The notes under the pieces were generated by a model. It was not told the DNA's origin and made no database searches. It saw only the letters and a program-made list of their open reading frames with translations. Made by a program: the position numbers and the translations under genes. DNA of 64,000 nucleotides. It comes from Piper betle (lineage: Eukaryota; Streptophyta; Magnoliopsida; Piperales; Piperaceae). The stretch covers positions 1 to 64,000 of the forward strand of contig JAURVB010002055.1 of the NCBI GenBank assembly GCA_033002965.1. The letters are read 5' to 3'. Below, one piece after another: positions 36,940-49,772 of this stretch (its first letter is position 1; the number at the start of each line of letters is the position of its first letter).

Positions 36940-38930
36940 CATGTCCCAATCTTCTATGCCACAAATTAGCTGTGAGAGTAGTGGAAGTAACATTAACCTC
37001 CCCATGAACTAGACTAGATGTAGCCCTATAAAGAGCACCGCTCTTCTTCCCTTTAACAAGCGCTAAAGATCCTTTCACCAATTTCCATAAGGCACATGGA
37101 AATTGTGAAACTTAACCCTCATTGTCCAGCACACCTGTTGACTTGACATTCAATCTTAAATCATGAACATGACGCATATTTTTCAAAACAAGTTTGCAAC
37201 CAGAATCAGTTACAATATGTACATCATCATGACAAAAAAATTTAGAAGACTCATAATTGCCCATCTTCACCACACCTAGATTAGTTTTCACCTAGGTGTT
37301 GAAGAAATCCCTATGTGGGGTAGCATGAAACGATGCTCCAGAATCAATCACCCAACTAGTATCATCATTATTTGTCAAACAATCATTTCTATCATCAAGC
37401 ATGATTAGTATATATTTTGTTGCAACATTGGTAGTCTTATCATTTTCACCCTTATTGTAAAAAACCTTTTCATCTCTTAGATTTTTCTTGTATTTGTAAC
37501 AATTTTGCTTCTTATGGCCCGCTTTATCACAATAAAAGCACTTGAAGGTTTTGTTTCTAGATTTAGACCTTCATCTACTCATGTTTCTTCTACCTAGATT
37601 CCTACTCTTCAATCTTCCCCAAGAACTATCTTTAGCAACCAAAGTTTAAGATGAATTAGAGAAGGTTACTTGTTGTATTTTCCTTCTCACCTCTTCACTT
37701 AAGAGACAACTTGAAACCATATCAAAAATCAAATGCTTGTCATAATTATTTAAAAAATAACCAAAGGTTTCCAAGACTCTGATATCAATAATAGTAATGC
37801 TCGCCAAGCATCAACAAGAGGTGCATTCAAACTAGACAATTGAGTTAATATAATTTGCATCTCATTGATGTAGTTACTGACCTTTGTCCCATCCTTATAC
37901 AGAAGATTCCTCAACCTTCTGACCAACAGGTTTTGGTTACCAGAAGTATCTCTCTCATACACATACAATAACTTATCCCAAACCCCTTTGACAGTCTTTG
38001 TTCCGTTCACATAATTATATTCTTTCCATTCTAACCATTGTTTGATCAAAGTCATGCACTTTCTGTCCATCTTTATCCATTCAACTATGACACTCAACTT
38101 AGCCTTAGCATTAGGCAGAGGAGGAGAAATTGAAGAAACTTTCCTTTCATCAGTCAGAGCCGGAATAGCACTCAATGGTGGATTAGAACTCCACAACTCA
38201 GGAGGACCAAGAATTGGATCATATAAATTCTTAGTGAATAAGTAATCAATCATATAACTCTTCCAGTAATATCAATTAGACTTACCCTTAAGGGCTACCA
38301 TCTTAACATATTTCTTATCTTTCATCTAAAGAAAAAAGCTACCCAAAACCAAGACAAACAGAAAAGAAAGAACCAGGCTTTGATGCCATTTGTTAACATA
38401 CCACTTGTTGAGAAATACGCGCTCTAGTGAAATCAACCCAAAAAATATTTTCCCTCAAGATGAAATAAAAATAAATATAATATAAAATGAAAGACACCAA
38501 TATAATATTGGATGGAAACTTTTCTAAAAATTAGATAAAATAAAACCAACCTACTCAATCAACTTTAATTAAGAAGGTATTTTACAATCAAGTATCAAAA
38601 ATACAATTTAAAAAAAATTCTCTCAACACATATTAGACTAACAACAAGATCTGAAAATTACAATTCTTAAAAAAAATAATATATAAAAACTTGAAAAATA
38701 ACAAACATCTCAAAGAAATATTAATCAACCTTACACATTAGATTACGATCCCCAACTTTAATTTGAAATGATGAAAAACTTCTTCAAAACTCTCCTTTTA
38801 AGCTAAATGTATTAAAAATTTTTCAAAAAGATATTTTGTTTAACATCAACAAAATTTTTACAGAATGTAAGTAAAATTAAAAAAATAACCTCATTAAACT
38901 TTTATAAAAAATGACGTAATCACGTGTGTG
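36940..38930 (-). mobile_element. Ty1/copia 5' remnant
   Basis: On the minus strand, gag starts at 38325 (MKDKKYVKMVALKGKSN, then a stop) and continues as a copia-type gag (38253-37750, VWDKLLYVYERD). After it come a CCHC knuckle (CFYCDKAGHKKQNC, ~37540), the protease WVIDSGASFHATP (~37340) and the pre-integrase LWHRRLGHV (~36950). The frame is broken several times. A primer site for initiator methionine tRNA (TGGCATCAAAGCCTGG on the minus strand) lies at 38372-38389. The LTR begins at 38391; its outer limit is not determined. Integrase, RT and RNase H are missing: the element is cut by the gypsy LTR end at 36939. Confidence 0.8.
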
Positions 38931-40105
38931 TGTGTATATACGAAACACTAACTATTTGTTTGATAAAAAAATTTAAAATTTTATTATTAAGTTTTTTAAT
39001 CCAAATGAGTTAGGAAAACTTAACACAATAGGGCCCCTTTCCTTTCCTTCTCTTTCCGTCCGTACGAATGCATTTGGCTCAACGTCCAGCAACTCACAGG
39101 CGGGTGAATGGACAAGGGAAGCAGCGACCTGGTTCTCATTGACAACAAAAAGGACGTGACAATATCAAATATCAACTCAGTTGCAACATACAGCCACAAA
39201 AGTTTTGTCATTGTGCACACAAATACAGATGGCCCATAATCGACATATATATCTTCCTCGTTTCTAGAGAAGGGAAAATACCCAAATGTTCCCTTTAATT
39301 AAGTTGAAACTGAGTAGTCTTAAACTTCACTTTGATTAATTAATGACTGTAGGCACATCAATTCTTAATTTTATGAATCTCTGTTTCTCAATTCCTTCTT
39401 TTCAGAACTGATTAAAAAGTGGGCGATGATGATTTGGGAGGTTATAGAAACAAAAAAAAATTGAACCATGTAATATTATTAATGTAAGGAAGAAGGCGGT
39501 AAGAAATAAGAAAGAAGGAGAATGGAAATTCAATGTGGCTCTGACCGGCAATCAGCATCGAGTATGATTGTCATGGCAGCATCGTCTTGAGGTGATCGGC
39601 AATTAATTGCGGGAAGCCAACAAATGGAGGGAAGCTGCAACGAACCTCACTCCTTTGCAATTACATGAATCAATCCTGCGAACACGGCCAACATATTCCA
39701 AACTCCTGCCACACGTCCATTTCCAATCCCCTTTTTTCTACTTTTGCCACCATACCCGTCCATATATTACGACTTATACTCCCAACAAACAATATCGCAT
39801 TACAAGTTTCATACTTATTGAGATTCTTGCCTTGAAAAGGTCAGTATTTTTGGGGTAGAGGAATTCAGATTCACTGTTTATTGACTAATAGTGTAGATGA
39901 AATTATGTGCCTTGAAGCATAGTTTCTTTGTTTCACAGGTGCGCGCAGATGAGCTCAACCTGCCAATTACATATATTCTTTCCCAGCAGGTCACACCCAA
40001 TACCCAGCTCTGCTATCTCTTCCAACAAAAATTCCATACACCCCCCCCTCCCTCCCTCTCTCTCTCTCTCTTACCCTCTTACCTGGAGACGACAGTGATA
40101 GTCCA
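38931..40105. other. Intergenic, upstream of CNGC4
   Basis: No gene seen. AT-rich, with a CT-rich tract at about 40043-40075 just before the CNGC4 start that probably belongs to its leader. Confidence 0.5.
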
Positions 40106-43100
40106 ATGAGCCGAGAAGGCAGAACTGACCGGAACGTCTCGGAAGAGGTAGTACTGGAGGATGAAGAAGTCGATGCGGAATTAGAGGAGGAGGAGGAGGA
40201 ATGCAGCAGGTTGAAAAAATCAGGTACTGGGGGCTTGGGGATCAGGGGATCAATACGGTGGTTGTGGCGGGGCGGGGTAGTCGACCCTCGGGCCAAGTGG
40301 GTGCAAGAGTGGAACCGGGCCTTCCTACTTGTGTGCGCCATCGGCCTGGCCGTGGATCCGCTCTTCTTCTACGCCTTGTCCATCAACGATACGTGCATGT
40401 GCTTGTTCGTCGACGGATGGTTCGCCATTGCCGTCACTCTTCTCCGGTGCATGGCCGATGCCTTGCATCTATGGAACATGTGGCTTCAACTCAACATGTA
40501 CCCGACTCACACGGCCAGCTCCTCTTTGCCACCACCACCACCACCAATATCAATGGCCGCTCTTCCTGGAGTACTTGATCAGGAGCAAGGCAACGACGCA
40601 CGCCCCCGGCGCCCCTGCAACCGCGTCAAGTCCCTTAAACGCTTATTTTTCGATCTCTTCGTCGTCCTCCCAATCCCACAGGTGGGTTTGCTTTCTTTCT
40701 TTCTTTCTTTTTTTGGGTTCTTTCTCATTAATTAGTTTTTTTCTAATGTTATAGGTAAATAAGAATAGTACTTGGCTTTAAAAAAAGAATATGCTTGATC
40801 AATATTCGCACCGTTCAATTCTTGACATCTTTAGCTAGGTATAGTACGATCTGATGGCTTTTGTCTTTTTTATTGCACTGGATTGCGACAACTTTCTGGT
40901 TCTTTGTCTCGGACGGCCGAGCCGCTTTCACAAGGTCACAAGCGCTGTTCATCACTGCACAGCCAAACAAGCCGATACGGTGTATGCATGGCCACAAGTT
41001 TAACTAGGAAATCCTTATCCTTGCGTTCAAGCATGTGATTCACAAGAAAGACTTATTTCCCGTTTTATTCATCATTGAATGACGTGTGAATATAATCACC
41101 ACTCATGTGTTCAGGTTTTTTCATCTTGATCTAGTACATGACACTAGTGCAAATATGGCCAACCATTTGTAAAGCAACTTGAGCAGCTCTCTACGTTGAT
41201 CTCTCAGAAAGAGCAACTTGGACTTGATTTTATGAAACTTCCTATCGCCTTGTCTTTTATCCAAATCTATGTTTGAAGCTTTATCGCCATTGTTTTTGAG
41301 TTCTCTAACCAAAAATGATGTCAGCTAATGCTAATTGGTTAGTGCAACCGGGCAAGTTCATCTCATGAGCATATAAAATTGTTTACCCATTAATTAACAC
41401 TTTTGTCTGATAATAGAATGCTGAGTATATATTAATTAGCTAATTGTGTATAAGCGTGGATCATAGTACAACTAAGTGTATTGCGCAGGTCATGTTGTGG
41501 ATAATAGCACCAGCGCTAATCGCAGAAGGCTCAACCACAACAATAATGACCATCTTTCTGGTGATGTTCCTGTTCCAGTACCTGCCAAAGCTTTATCACT
41601 CCATATGCCTCTTGCGCCGAGTGCAAAACCTCTCGGGTTATATCTTCGGAACCGTCTGGTGGGGAATTGCTCTCAACATGATCGCTTACTTCGTCGCGTC
41701 CCACGTATGTATGATCAAATTAAACCTGTTAATTCATATGTTAGTGCCAGCTTGGGCGATGATCACCTACATCAGTTCGCGCCGTTAACAATCAGTTAGC
41801 CATGTCTTCGATTAGATTATATAATGTCCGGCCTTGACTCTTGATCTGAGAGTTTTATTTATTATTAGTGGGCTTTTATCTACTTGCCAAAGTATTTTGT
41901 TTATGCTCGATCGATCGCTGTTTATACGATGCAATGAGCAATAATTTGTAGGCGGCTGGTGCGTGCTGGTACTTGCTAGGGATACAACGAGCTGCCAAAT
42001 GCTTGAGACAAGAATGCCGAGTTGCGCAAGGGTGCGTGAAGAGAAATTTGGGGTGCGAAGACCCCATTTACTATGGGACTGCTGCGGTTAGAGACAAGGA
42101 TCGAATTTCTAACTGGGGAAACAACGGACATGCGAGGTTCACATGCTTAACTAGCTCCGATAACTTCGACTATGGAGCTTATAAGTGGACGGTTGCTTTG
42201 GTTACCAACACAAACCGCCTTGAGAAGATACTCTTTCCCATCTTCTGGGGTCTTATGACACTCAGGTAATTAACTAATATATTGCAATCTTACTTTGCCT
42301 AGCTACTACGTACTGCTCGTGACAGTTCAAACCTCTGATCAATTTAATCCATCGATTAGTAGAGCAGATATTATAGAAGTACAATTGTTAATGCATTTAA
42401 TTTTAACATATATACAACTAATTTGCAGCACCTTTGGCAATTTGGAGAGTACGACAGAGTGGTTGGAGGTGGTCTTCAACATCATCGTTCTTACTAGCGG
42501 GCTTCTGTTGGTTACCATGTTGATTGGAAATATCAAGGTACGTAATTGAAGTTTGTGTACTGCACTCATGTTCCAGCCATGTTGCCGGAAAATATATAAC
42601 AAAGAACTGTTAAGCTAGCTAGCTACCGCTTATAGATACTGTGTGTGGAACGAGTGAAACTTGGGACAATATATATGGAACAGGTATTTTTGCACGCAAC
42701 AACGTCGAAGAAACAGGCGATGCAATTGAAGATGAGGAATGTGGAGTGGTGGATGAGGCGAAGGCAGTTGCCTCAAGGCTTCCGGCAGAGGGTGCGGCAG
42801 TACGAGAGGCAGCGGTGGGCGGCCATGCGTGGGGTTGACGAGTGCCAAATGATCCATAACCTGCCCGAAGGCCTTAGGAGAGACATCAAATATCACCTTT
42901 GTCTAGACCTCGTCCGCCAGGTATAATTATACCATTGCCTGAAGTACATATTCAATTCCATGGCCAATAATATATACGTGTGCATCCTGCTTCACGTTGA
43001 TCCATCCAGGTTTATCTATATATATTATCTGATTTCTAGCTATAAGTGGCCTTCTGATTAATTTGTGGTTGATCTATATATATTATCTGACTTCTTGATT

Positions 43101-44060
43101 CTTGTTCAGGTTCCTCTCTTCCAACATATGGATGGTTTGGTGCTGGAAAACATCTGCGACCGGGTGAAGTCTCTCATATTTCCCAAAGGGGAGACGGTGA
43201 GTTGTATTAATACATCCATCTACTAATTAGTGACTCCACCGTGTGTGTATATATATATATATCTATATATGCGCGCGGGCGCAAAGCCTTTTAATTTGTT
43301 CGAATGATAACTATTAGTGCTTATTTAGCTAGCAGCTTGATTGATTTTTATATATGAAAGTATATATTGTAATCAAACAGTGCGGCATGTACTTCAAGAA
43401 TGATTCCGATCATATAACTTGCTCCATTAATCTTAGGCATATATATAACATGTTATTGTACTGATCATAATGGAATTCATGGAAGTGCTGATCATCAGTA
43501 GTTGATTAATGGGGCGCGGGCGCAAATGAATGTGCAATATGCAGATAACGAGGGAGGGAGACCCGGTACAGAGGATGCTGTTCGTGGTGAGGGGTCACCT
43601 ACAGAGCAGTCAAGTGTTGAGGGATGGGGTGGAGAGCCGGTGCATGCTGGGTCCGGGTAACTTTAGCGGCGACGAGCTCCTGTCATGGTGTTTAAGGCGG
43701 CCGTTCGTGGAGCGGCTGCCGCCATCTTCATCGACTCTGGTGACGTTGGAGACGGTAGAAGCGTTCGGACTGGACGCTGGCGACGTCAAGTACGTGACGC
43801 AGCACTTCCGGTACACGTTTGTGAACGACAAGGTGAGGAGGAGCGCCCGGTACTACTCGCCAGGGTGGAGAACCTGGGCCGCCGTCGCCATCCAGTTGGC
43901 TTGGAGGAGGTACAGACACCGCCTCACCCTCACCTCCCTCTCCTTCATCCGCCCTCGCCGTCCCCTCTCCCGCTGCTCGTCCCTTGGGGAAGACAGGCTG
44001 CGCCTCTACACTGCCCTCTTAACCTCCCCCAAGCCCAACCAAGACGATTTTGGCGTCTAA
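40106..44060 (+). CDS. CNGC4: Cyclic nucleotide-gated ion channel 4
   Basis: A plasma-membrane cation channel; in Arabidopsis CNGC4 (DND2/HLM1) acts with CNGC2 in immune calcium signalling. Seven exons, all in phase: 40106-40681, 41489-41704, 41952-42265, 42429-42537, 42684-42920, 43110-43196 and 43545-44060, giving 684 aa. Residues ~10-32 are very acidic. S1 is at ~72-91 (AFLLVCAIGLAVDPLFFYAL) and S2 at ~103-125. S5 contains GYIFGTVWWGIALNMIAYFV. The pore ends LMTLSTFGNLESTTEW, a filter typical of CNGC2/4 rather than the GQNL type of other CNGCs. S6 is followed by VFLHATTSKK. The cyclic-nucleotide-binding domain begins VPLFQHMDGLVLENICDRVK, and a calmodulin-binding IQ motif AAVAIQLAWRRYRHR lies at ~625-640. 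The first in-frame ATG was chosen; the frame is intact. Confidence 0.96.
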
Positions 44061-45684
44061 TTGATTACTTATCTTTGTTATTTTTATACAACTATATATG
44101 TGTATATATATTTACTGATCAGGTGCGTGCTTTTGAAAGTCTGATGATGAGGTAATTGATCATCATCATTTGAGGTTACAAATGAAGAGCTTGATCCTTT
44201 TCTAATTTCTATCCGGCCAGTTTTATCATGTGATGATGTCCAATATATTGGAACAAAGCAATATGTACGTTTGGAAACCGGAACTCCACTACAATAGCAA
44301 ACTGTATATTTGCAAGTATTTATCCAGTCACGTGTATAATTTCTGAAGAATTGGTCCATGCTAAAACTACCAGAAAAGATTACAAGAGAAAAAGTCTCTG
44401 TCATTCAAAACTGAAGGAGAGAATTTGGGTGGAAAATCCTGACGTTTTATGATCCCACGCCCGTAATCTCGAAACACAAGAAGCGTGGAAAACTCTATAA
44501 AAGACAAAGCCCGACATATTGGGAAAGAAGGGGCTCGTACGCTAAAGGAAAAGAATTTTGCCAGAAGAAAAGCCGAGGGAGGAGCCCCTCACCGGAGATG
44601 CCCTGGTGACCCTCACCAACACCCAACTGATCACTACCCCTCTTATGGCTATGAATCTTTGCCCAAGATACAAACTTTCCACTTGTCAGAGCCACCGGTG
44701 AAGGAGTCGTGTTGCTTTGAAGTGCTGCCGAGTGCTATCACGATCGCCACATCCTCGGAGTTCAGCCCCATTGTTGTTGTGCAGACTCGCCAAAATCCTC
44801 ATCGAGTTAAGAATTTCAGAAGAATTGTCGCCGACAACAAAAGCTGCTCTTTGCCTGAGTTATCACAATACTAATGTTGCTTCGCTGGAACAGATTTAAA
44901 CCAAAAGAAGCTTTGTTTGTTTATAATTTTGTAGGGCTCGGATGAAGAAGACGTCTGTTGCTGCTATCCCGCTTGGAGTTGCTGCTCTGTTCCTTGCCGC
45001 CGTGGATGCTAAAGCATTTCACCCCTTCGTAGTTGAAGCCCGTCATTGATCTGTTTTGAGCCACCAAGAAGAAAGACGCCAGAGCCTCGCTGCTTTGGAG
45101 TTTGCCGGATCAACAACCATCAGCCAAGCCGTCGACTCGAAGGAGTTCCTGAAGCGCTGCCGCTGAGCTGACTAGGAGTCCCACTATTAGGTTCCTGCCA
45201 CCGTTGTGAAGCTGATTGTTTTTCAGAGGAGGGTTGCTGCCGTCCGTCCAAGGAAGAAGCTGCTGCCCCTTGCATTGCTGATTACCATGGAACGTAGCCT
45301 GCTGCCATAAAAGATTACTGCTTTGCTACCGCCGCTTGTTGCCGAAGAGGAAGCCGCCTATCACTGCACTACCGCCGACCATCGGAGAAGACCACCGTCG
45401 CCAGAATTTTGCCATGAAGTAACCCATCTCAGCAGTCCGAAAATAGAGCAGTAACAGCAGCAAAAGCCAGATTTCACCGCCGTTTTCCGACGAACGCAGG
45501 TAGTTACCGGCCCCAAAGTGGTGACCAAAGTGAAAAAGGAGGAGTATTTTACAAACCCAAAGTGAGCTTCCCCGGTTTTCGCCATTGCAGTCGCCGGAGA
45601 AAAGCCAGGAAGAGACCCATCCGACCAGAGGAAAAAGATAGAAACAGAGCGGAAACAGTCGCGGAGAGCTGATTTTACGGCGGT
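44061..45684. other. CNGC4 3' flank, then GC-rich repeat-like sequence
   Basis: The first ~350 bases are CNGC4 3' sequence. From ~44470 the base composition rises and a 129-codon ORF (44485-44874) lacks any known motif. The part at 45460-45660 resembles, at low identity, a module on the other side of the Athila insertion (50937-51080), including a shared GTCGCCGG...AA core. This suggests the insertion site is itself an older repeat, possibly a decayed LTR. Unclassified. Confidence 0.4.
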
Positions 45685-46842
45685 TGTTAAGCGTTTAAAA
45701 TATATAATATTTACCTATGTTTTTAATATGATTTTGTACTTCCCGGGTATAAACATTATTAATTAAGTAATATTTTACTTTATTTTTTTAGTTAATTAAT
45801 ATTTTATTATATATGCTTAACTTTGATGTTTTAATGCAGAAAAAGATGAATAAATTAAGCTTTGGATTTGATTGGTCATGACACTTGGCGCCACCCAATG
45901 GCTACAATGTATGGTGTTCAATGGAGTCGAACAGTTGGAAATGTAAAGGGACATTATAATTAATTAGATTACGTCGATTTGTGAACACCCTCTTCGAATT
46001 CTTGTATCTCCACTTCTATATAAAGGGGTGGTCATTTGTTGTTGATCATATCTCATCTCTTGGCTTCGGAGTGTAGTGAAAGTAGTAGTTTTAGTTTTTG
46101 TAATTTCTTTTTCTTTTATAATAAAAATTAGTTTCTTCTTTATATTGTTTTCTATTTTTATTATGGAGTAGTTTCTTATTTTCGTTCTAGAGAAGAATGG
46201 AACTTAACATGATTTAATTGAATTTATTTCAAGCTCTTACTCTTTTATTCAATCGGATCGTTTGAATTATCATGTTCTAAATGCTAAGAATAGATTGATC
46301 ACCTATTTCTTAGATCATGAGGTTTAATTAGATTTCGGGAGAAATTAATTAGATTAGTCATTGGTAATTCATCATACGACGAGTCTTTTGACTTGTTTGT
46401 CGTTGTGGTCGGAAGATACACAACACCGTATGCGGTTGTAAGGCAATTCTTAATGCATTATTTTGTTGATTAATCAATTATCACCGGGAGGTAGAAATTG
46501 AGGCAAAATAATAGAAGCATGAAGGAGCGGGAGCCACCATGTCATATAATTATCCTAGATCGACAATCCGAGGGAATAAAAGATAAGAGTAAGATTTGAT
46601 GAAGATTAAATTCATGTTAAGGGAAATTCGACTCTAGAACGAGTTTTATAATTTTAACTTCGCTTTTAATTTAAAGTTATTACTTAGATTTCGTTAAGTT
46701 AATTGTTTTTGTTTTGTTCTTCATTTTATTTTCTTTAATTAATTTAAGGAAATTCATCTCTCTGTGGGACGATACTCGATTTTATCATTATATTACTTGT
46801 TGCGACCATGTATACTTGCATGTCACTAAAAATAGTCTAACA
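45685..46842 (+). repeat. 5' LTR of the Athila-like element
   Basis: 1,158 bp, TGTTAAGCG...AGTCTAACA. A TATATAAA box at 46017-46024 (TCTATATAAAGG) is a likely promoter with transcription starting a little downstream. AATAAAA near 46120 could serve polyadenylation. Confidence 0.95.
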
Positions 46843-46848
46843 AGTTTT

Positions 46849-46866
46849 TGGCGCCGTTGCCGGGGA
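46849..46866 (+). other. Primer-binding site, tRNA-Asp
   Basis: TGGCGCCGTTGCCGGGGA, six bases inside the 5' LTR, is complementary to the 3' end of plant tRNA-Asp, the primer typical of Athila/Tat-group elements. Confidence 0.9.
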
Positions 46867-47017
46867 GATCGAATTTTCTTAATTAATTTAGGATTAGAAT
46901 TTTGAGTGTTTTTCTTTTCTTTTTAGATTTTAGTGTCTGATTATTTTTAAAAACAAAAAACAAAAAAAAGAAAAAAAGGAAAATAAATACTATCATTGTC
47001 TTCTTCCTTGTTATTAT

Positions 47018-48325
47018 TTGTTTATGTATAGATTAGTGCGGTCACCTTTGTCTTCTTGTGATTCAAAGATTGAAAGGACTTTGAGAAACTTGTGTGCCGC
47101 TGGAAGAAGAGCACAAGAAGCCATAGAGGAAGAAGCCATGCATTCATGGAGGACTACCGAAGTTTTAGAATTAGATGCACTTACTGCTTTATCTGCTCAG
47201 GTCAGTGCTTTAACTAATGAAGTTCAAATTCTTAATATACAGAGACAGGTTAAGGCTGTAGAACCAAGGTGTGAATGGTGTGGACAAGGACATTTTACAG
47301 GTCAATGTGCAACAGATCAAGTTAACTATGTAGGCAACTTTAATTGGAACAACAATCCCTATTCCAACACCTACAATGCGGGCTGGTGCAATAACCCCAA
47401 TTTTTCATGGAATAATTCTTCACAATCGGTTGCTGTCCCCAATAATCCACCACCACCATCACAGCATTATCAACCCCCTTCACTTTCTTTTCAGCAACAA
47501 CAACCAGATTTGGTCCAAATGTTCAATTCCATGCAACATACCATGCAACAAACTATGCAACAATTTATGCAGAATCAGCAACAACAACAACAACAGTTTA
47601 TGCAACAAGTTATGGTGCAATTAAACAAGGAACCAAGTGAGCGACCCAAGGGTGTACTTCCTAGCCAACCAGAACAACCAAGGAATGATGGTCAAGAGCA
47701 TTGCAAAGCTATAACAACCCAGAGTGGTATTACTTTACAGGAACCAGTTCAGCCCAATGAAGTTAAGGAAAAAGATGAAAAACCAAATAACGAAAATGAA
47801 CTCAATACATTGGTTAGCTTACTCGGATGCAAAGGGGATCAGTTTAGTAATTCATTACATAAATCCATAAATTCTCTTTGTGAAGAAGATATTGATGTGG
47901 ATGAGATGGTTAAAGTATTAGATTCACAACCAATTTTGCCTCAACGATTCAAAGTTATGGAAACCTCAGATCTACCATTCCACAAATTGCTGCCATCAGT
48001 TGAAGTACCACCTATTTTGGAGCTAAAGCAACTTCCAAAACATCTCAGGTATATTTTCTTAGGGCTTGATGACACTCTTCCTATTATTATATCTTCAGAG
48101 CTAACTATATTGCAGAAAGAGAAGCTGATTAAAATACTAAAAGATCACAAGTCAGCTATTGCTTGGACTATAGCAGACAAACATGGCATCTGGTGTGGTT
48201 GCTGGTCATTTTCTCCTGGACAAAAGTTTTTTCCACATGGTGCAATTGAAATTAAGACTGAACAAAGGGATCGATCATTTAAAGTCAATAAAGCATGGGT
48301 CAAGTCCAAATTCAGTTATTCATGA
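47018..48325 (+). CDS. Collapsed Athila gag-pol protein, 435 aa
   Basis: One uninterrupted frame made of remnants in their original order. Residues ~87-99 form a zinc knuckle (CEWCGQGHFTGQC, CX2CX4HX4C). An Asn-rich stretch and a Gln/Met-rich stretch (~165-205) follow. KAITTQSGITL marks the usual gag-protease boundary. ELKQLPKHLRYIFLGLDDTL to KSAIAWTIAD (~345-390) is the start of reverse transcriptase, but the catalytic YVDD part is absent. The tail with FPHGAIEIK (~409-417) matches the integrase C-terminal end. The N-terminal gag core is also short. The protein may still bind element RNA through its knuckle; that is inference. Confidence 0.85.
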   Translation: MFMYRLVRSPLSSCDSKIERTLRNLCAAGRRAQEAIEEEAMHSWRTTEVLELDALTALSAQVSALTNEVQILNIQRQVKAVEPRCEWCGQGHFTGQCATDQVNYVGNFNWNNNPYSNTYNAGWCNNPNFSWNNSSQSVAVPNNPPPPSQHYQPPSLSFQQQQPDLVQMFNSMQHTMQQTMQQFMQNQQQQQQQFMQQVMVQLNKEPSERPKGVLPSQPEQPRNDGQEHCKAITTQSGITLQEPVQPNEVKEKDEKPNNENELNTLVSLLGCKGDQFSNSLHKSINSLCEEDIDVDEMVKVLDSQPILPQRFKVMETSDLPFHKLLPSVEVPPILELKQLPKHLRYIFLGLDDTLPIIISSELTILQKEKLIKILKDHKSAIAWTIADKHGIWCGCWSFSPGQKFFPHGAIEIKTEQRDRSFKVNKAWVKSKFSYS

Positions 48326-49755
48326 TAATCATCCACCGACTAATTGATATGAGGGAGTTCTCTTTCACTTCTTTTTCTTTATTTTTATTTTTGAGGACAA
48401 TGTTTAGTTTAAGTTTGGGGGTGATGCCTTAATTTTATGCATATTGTTCATGCTTGACTCATGTTTAGATTTAGATATATACATATATATAGTATAGTTT
48501 AGTGTAAAAATTTTATTATGCAATGGTATTTTAGTCTCTTGGTTCAATGATAGATACATGTGAATTAGTCTTACCTTTCTTGGGAAAACTTGATTAATTG
48601 ATATGAGGGATGAACTGAGTAAAAGATTGCAGTCGAGAGTTGGTTCTCTACCTTATAATATTTTCACAATCCTTTGGTTTAGATGATTTCAATGAATGTT
48701 TTGCAATAAGGATTGTACATGATGGTCATGACTTTTAGAATTTGCCCTAGCGACTTTCGAGGCGAAATATTTGGCTTGCCATGTTGATGGAAAATGATAT
48801 AGGCATTTCTTTTGATGAGTCTGGGCCTTTCTTCAAGCCTACCTAATATAAATTATCCTTTGTACACAATTTCATGGCCTTTATTATACATATTTGTTTG
48901 ATTACCCTTATTTTAGCCTTGGCCTTTTTATTGAAAATATATCTTGCTGCTTGAGTCCTAGCACCCTAGTGTTTTGAATTCATTCTAAATTCTAACAGGG
49001 ATGAAACTTTGAGTAGTATAGGGGAAGGCATTGCATGTTATAGAGTGGTGATTGAGTAGATAGTGTGGACTTTTACTGGAACTTTGCTTTGTAAAAAAAA
49101 AAAAAGAAGAAGAAAAAAAGAAGAAAAGAAAAAGATGAGGCAATGATCCTCCACCAGTAAACACAAGATGAAGCAATAGTCTTCCACTGGTTTGAAATAA
49201 AAGGAAAAAAGAAAAAGTAGTAGGTAGTCAATGGAAAATCAAAGCAAAGTTAGTTCTTATATTGGGTCATTTCGATACTACATTTAAGGAAGTTTGTGTC
49301 ATATTGATCTTGGGGATTTGCTAATCATGTATGTCAGGATTTAGAAAGGATTTTTAATTCTAGGGTGCATATTAGCCTCTGATTTTTCTATCTTGTCTAT
49401 TCTATTTTTGGTCCCTAGCCCCTGGCCCCGTTACAACCTATAAAGACCTATTGATTCCATTAAATTGGCATTGCCTACATTAGTGGAGATGGGAGCGAAA
49501 GGTGAACATATTTAAGCATGTGCTTGATTGTATTCTCTTGGTTGTAGATGAGAATGATAAGCCAATGGATTATCTTACACACACACAGAGAGCTTTCTTT
49601 CGGTTGTGATTAATGAAAGGGAATTTCTAATTTGATTGACATCTTGTTGTCTCTGGATAGTTTGATTAAGAATCATATGAGAATATAATGGGGACTAAGT
49701 ATTTTTGTGTAGTAAAATTTTCTTTGTTATGATATTTTGCTCGGGACGCGCAAAA
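48326..49755 (+). other. Long non-coding 3' part of the Athila-like element
   Basis: 1.4 kb without an ORF of note. It opens with a purine tract (AAGTTTGGGGGTGATG at 48411) nearly identical to the functional tract beside the 3' LTR. A GA-rich stretch lies at 49093-49137. Athila relatives carry an envelope-like or non-coding region here; nothing envelope-like is visible. Confidence 0.6.
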
Positions 49756-49772
49756 GTTTAAGTTTGGGGGTG
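49756..49772 (+). other. Polypurine tract of the Athila-like element
   Basis: TTTAAGTTTGGGGGTG directly before the 3' LTR; priming site for plus-strand synthesis. Confidence 0.8.

Noticed and set aside
44485..44874. 129-codon ORF before the Athila element
   Set aside because: No recognisable motif, no clear promoter or homologue, lies in repeat-like GC-rich DNA.
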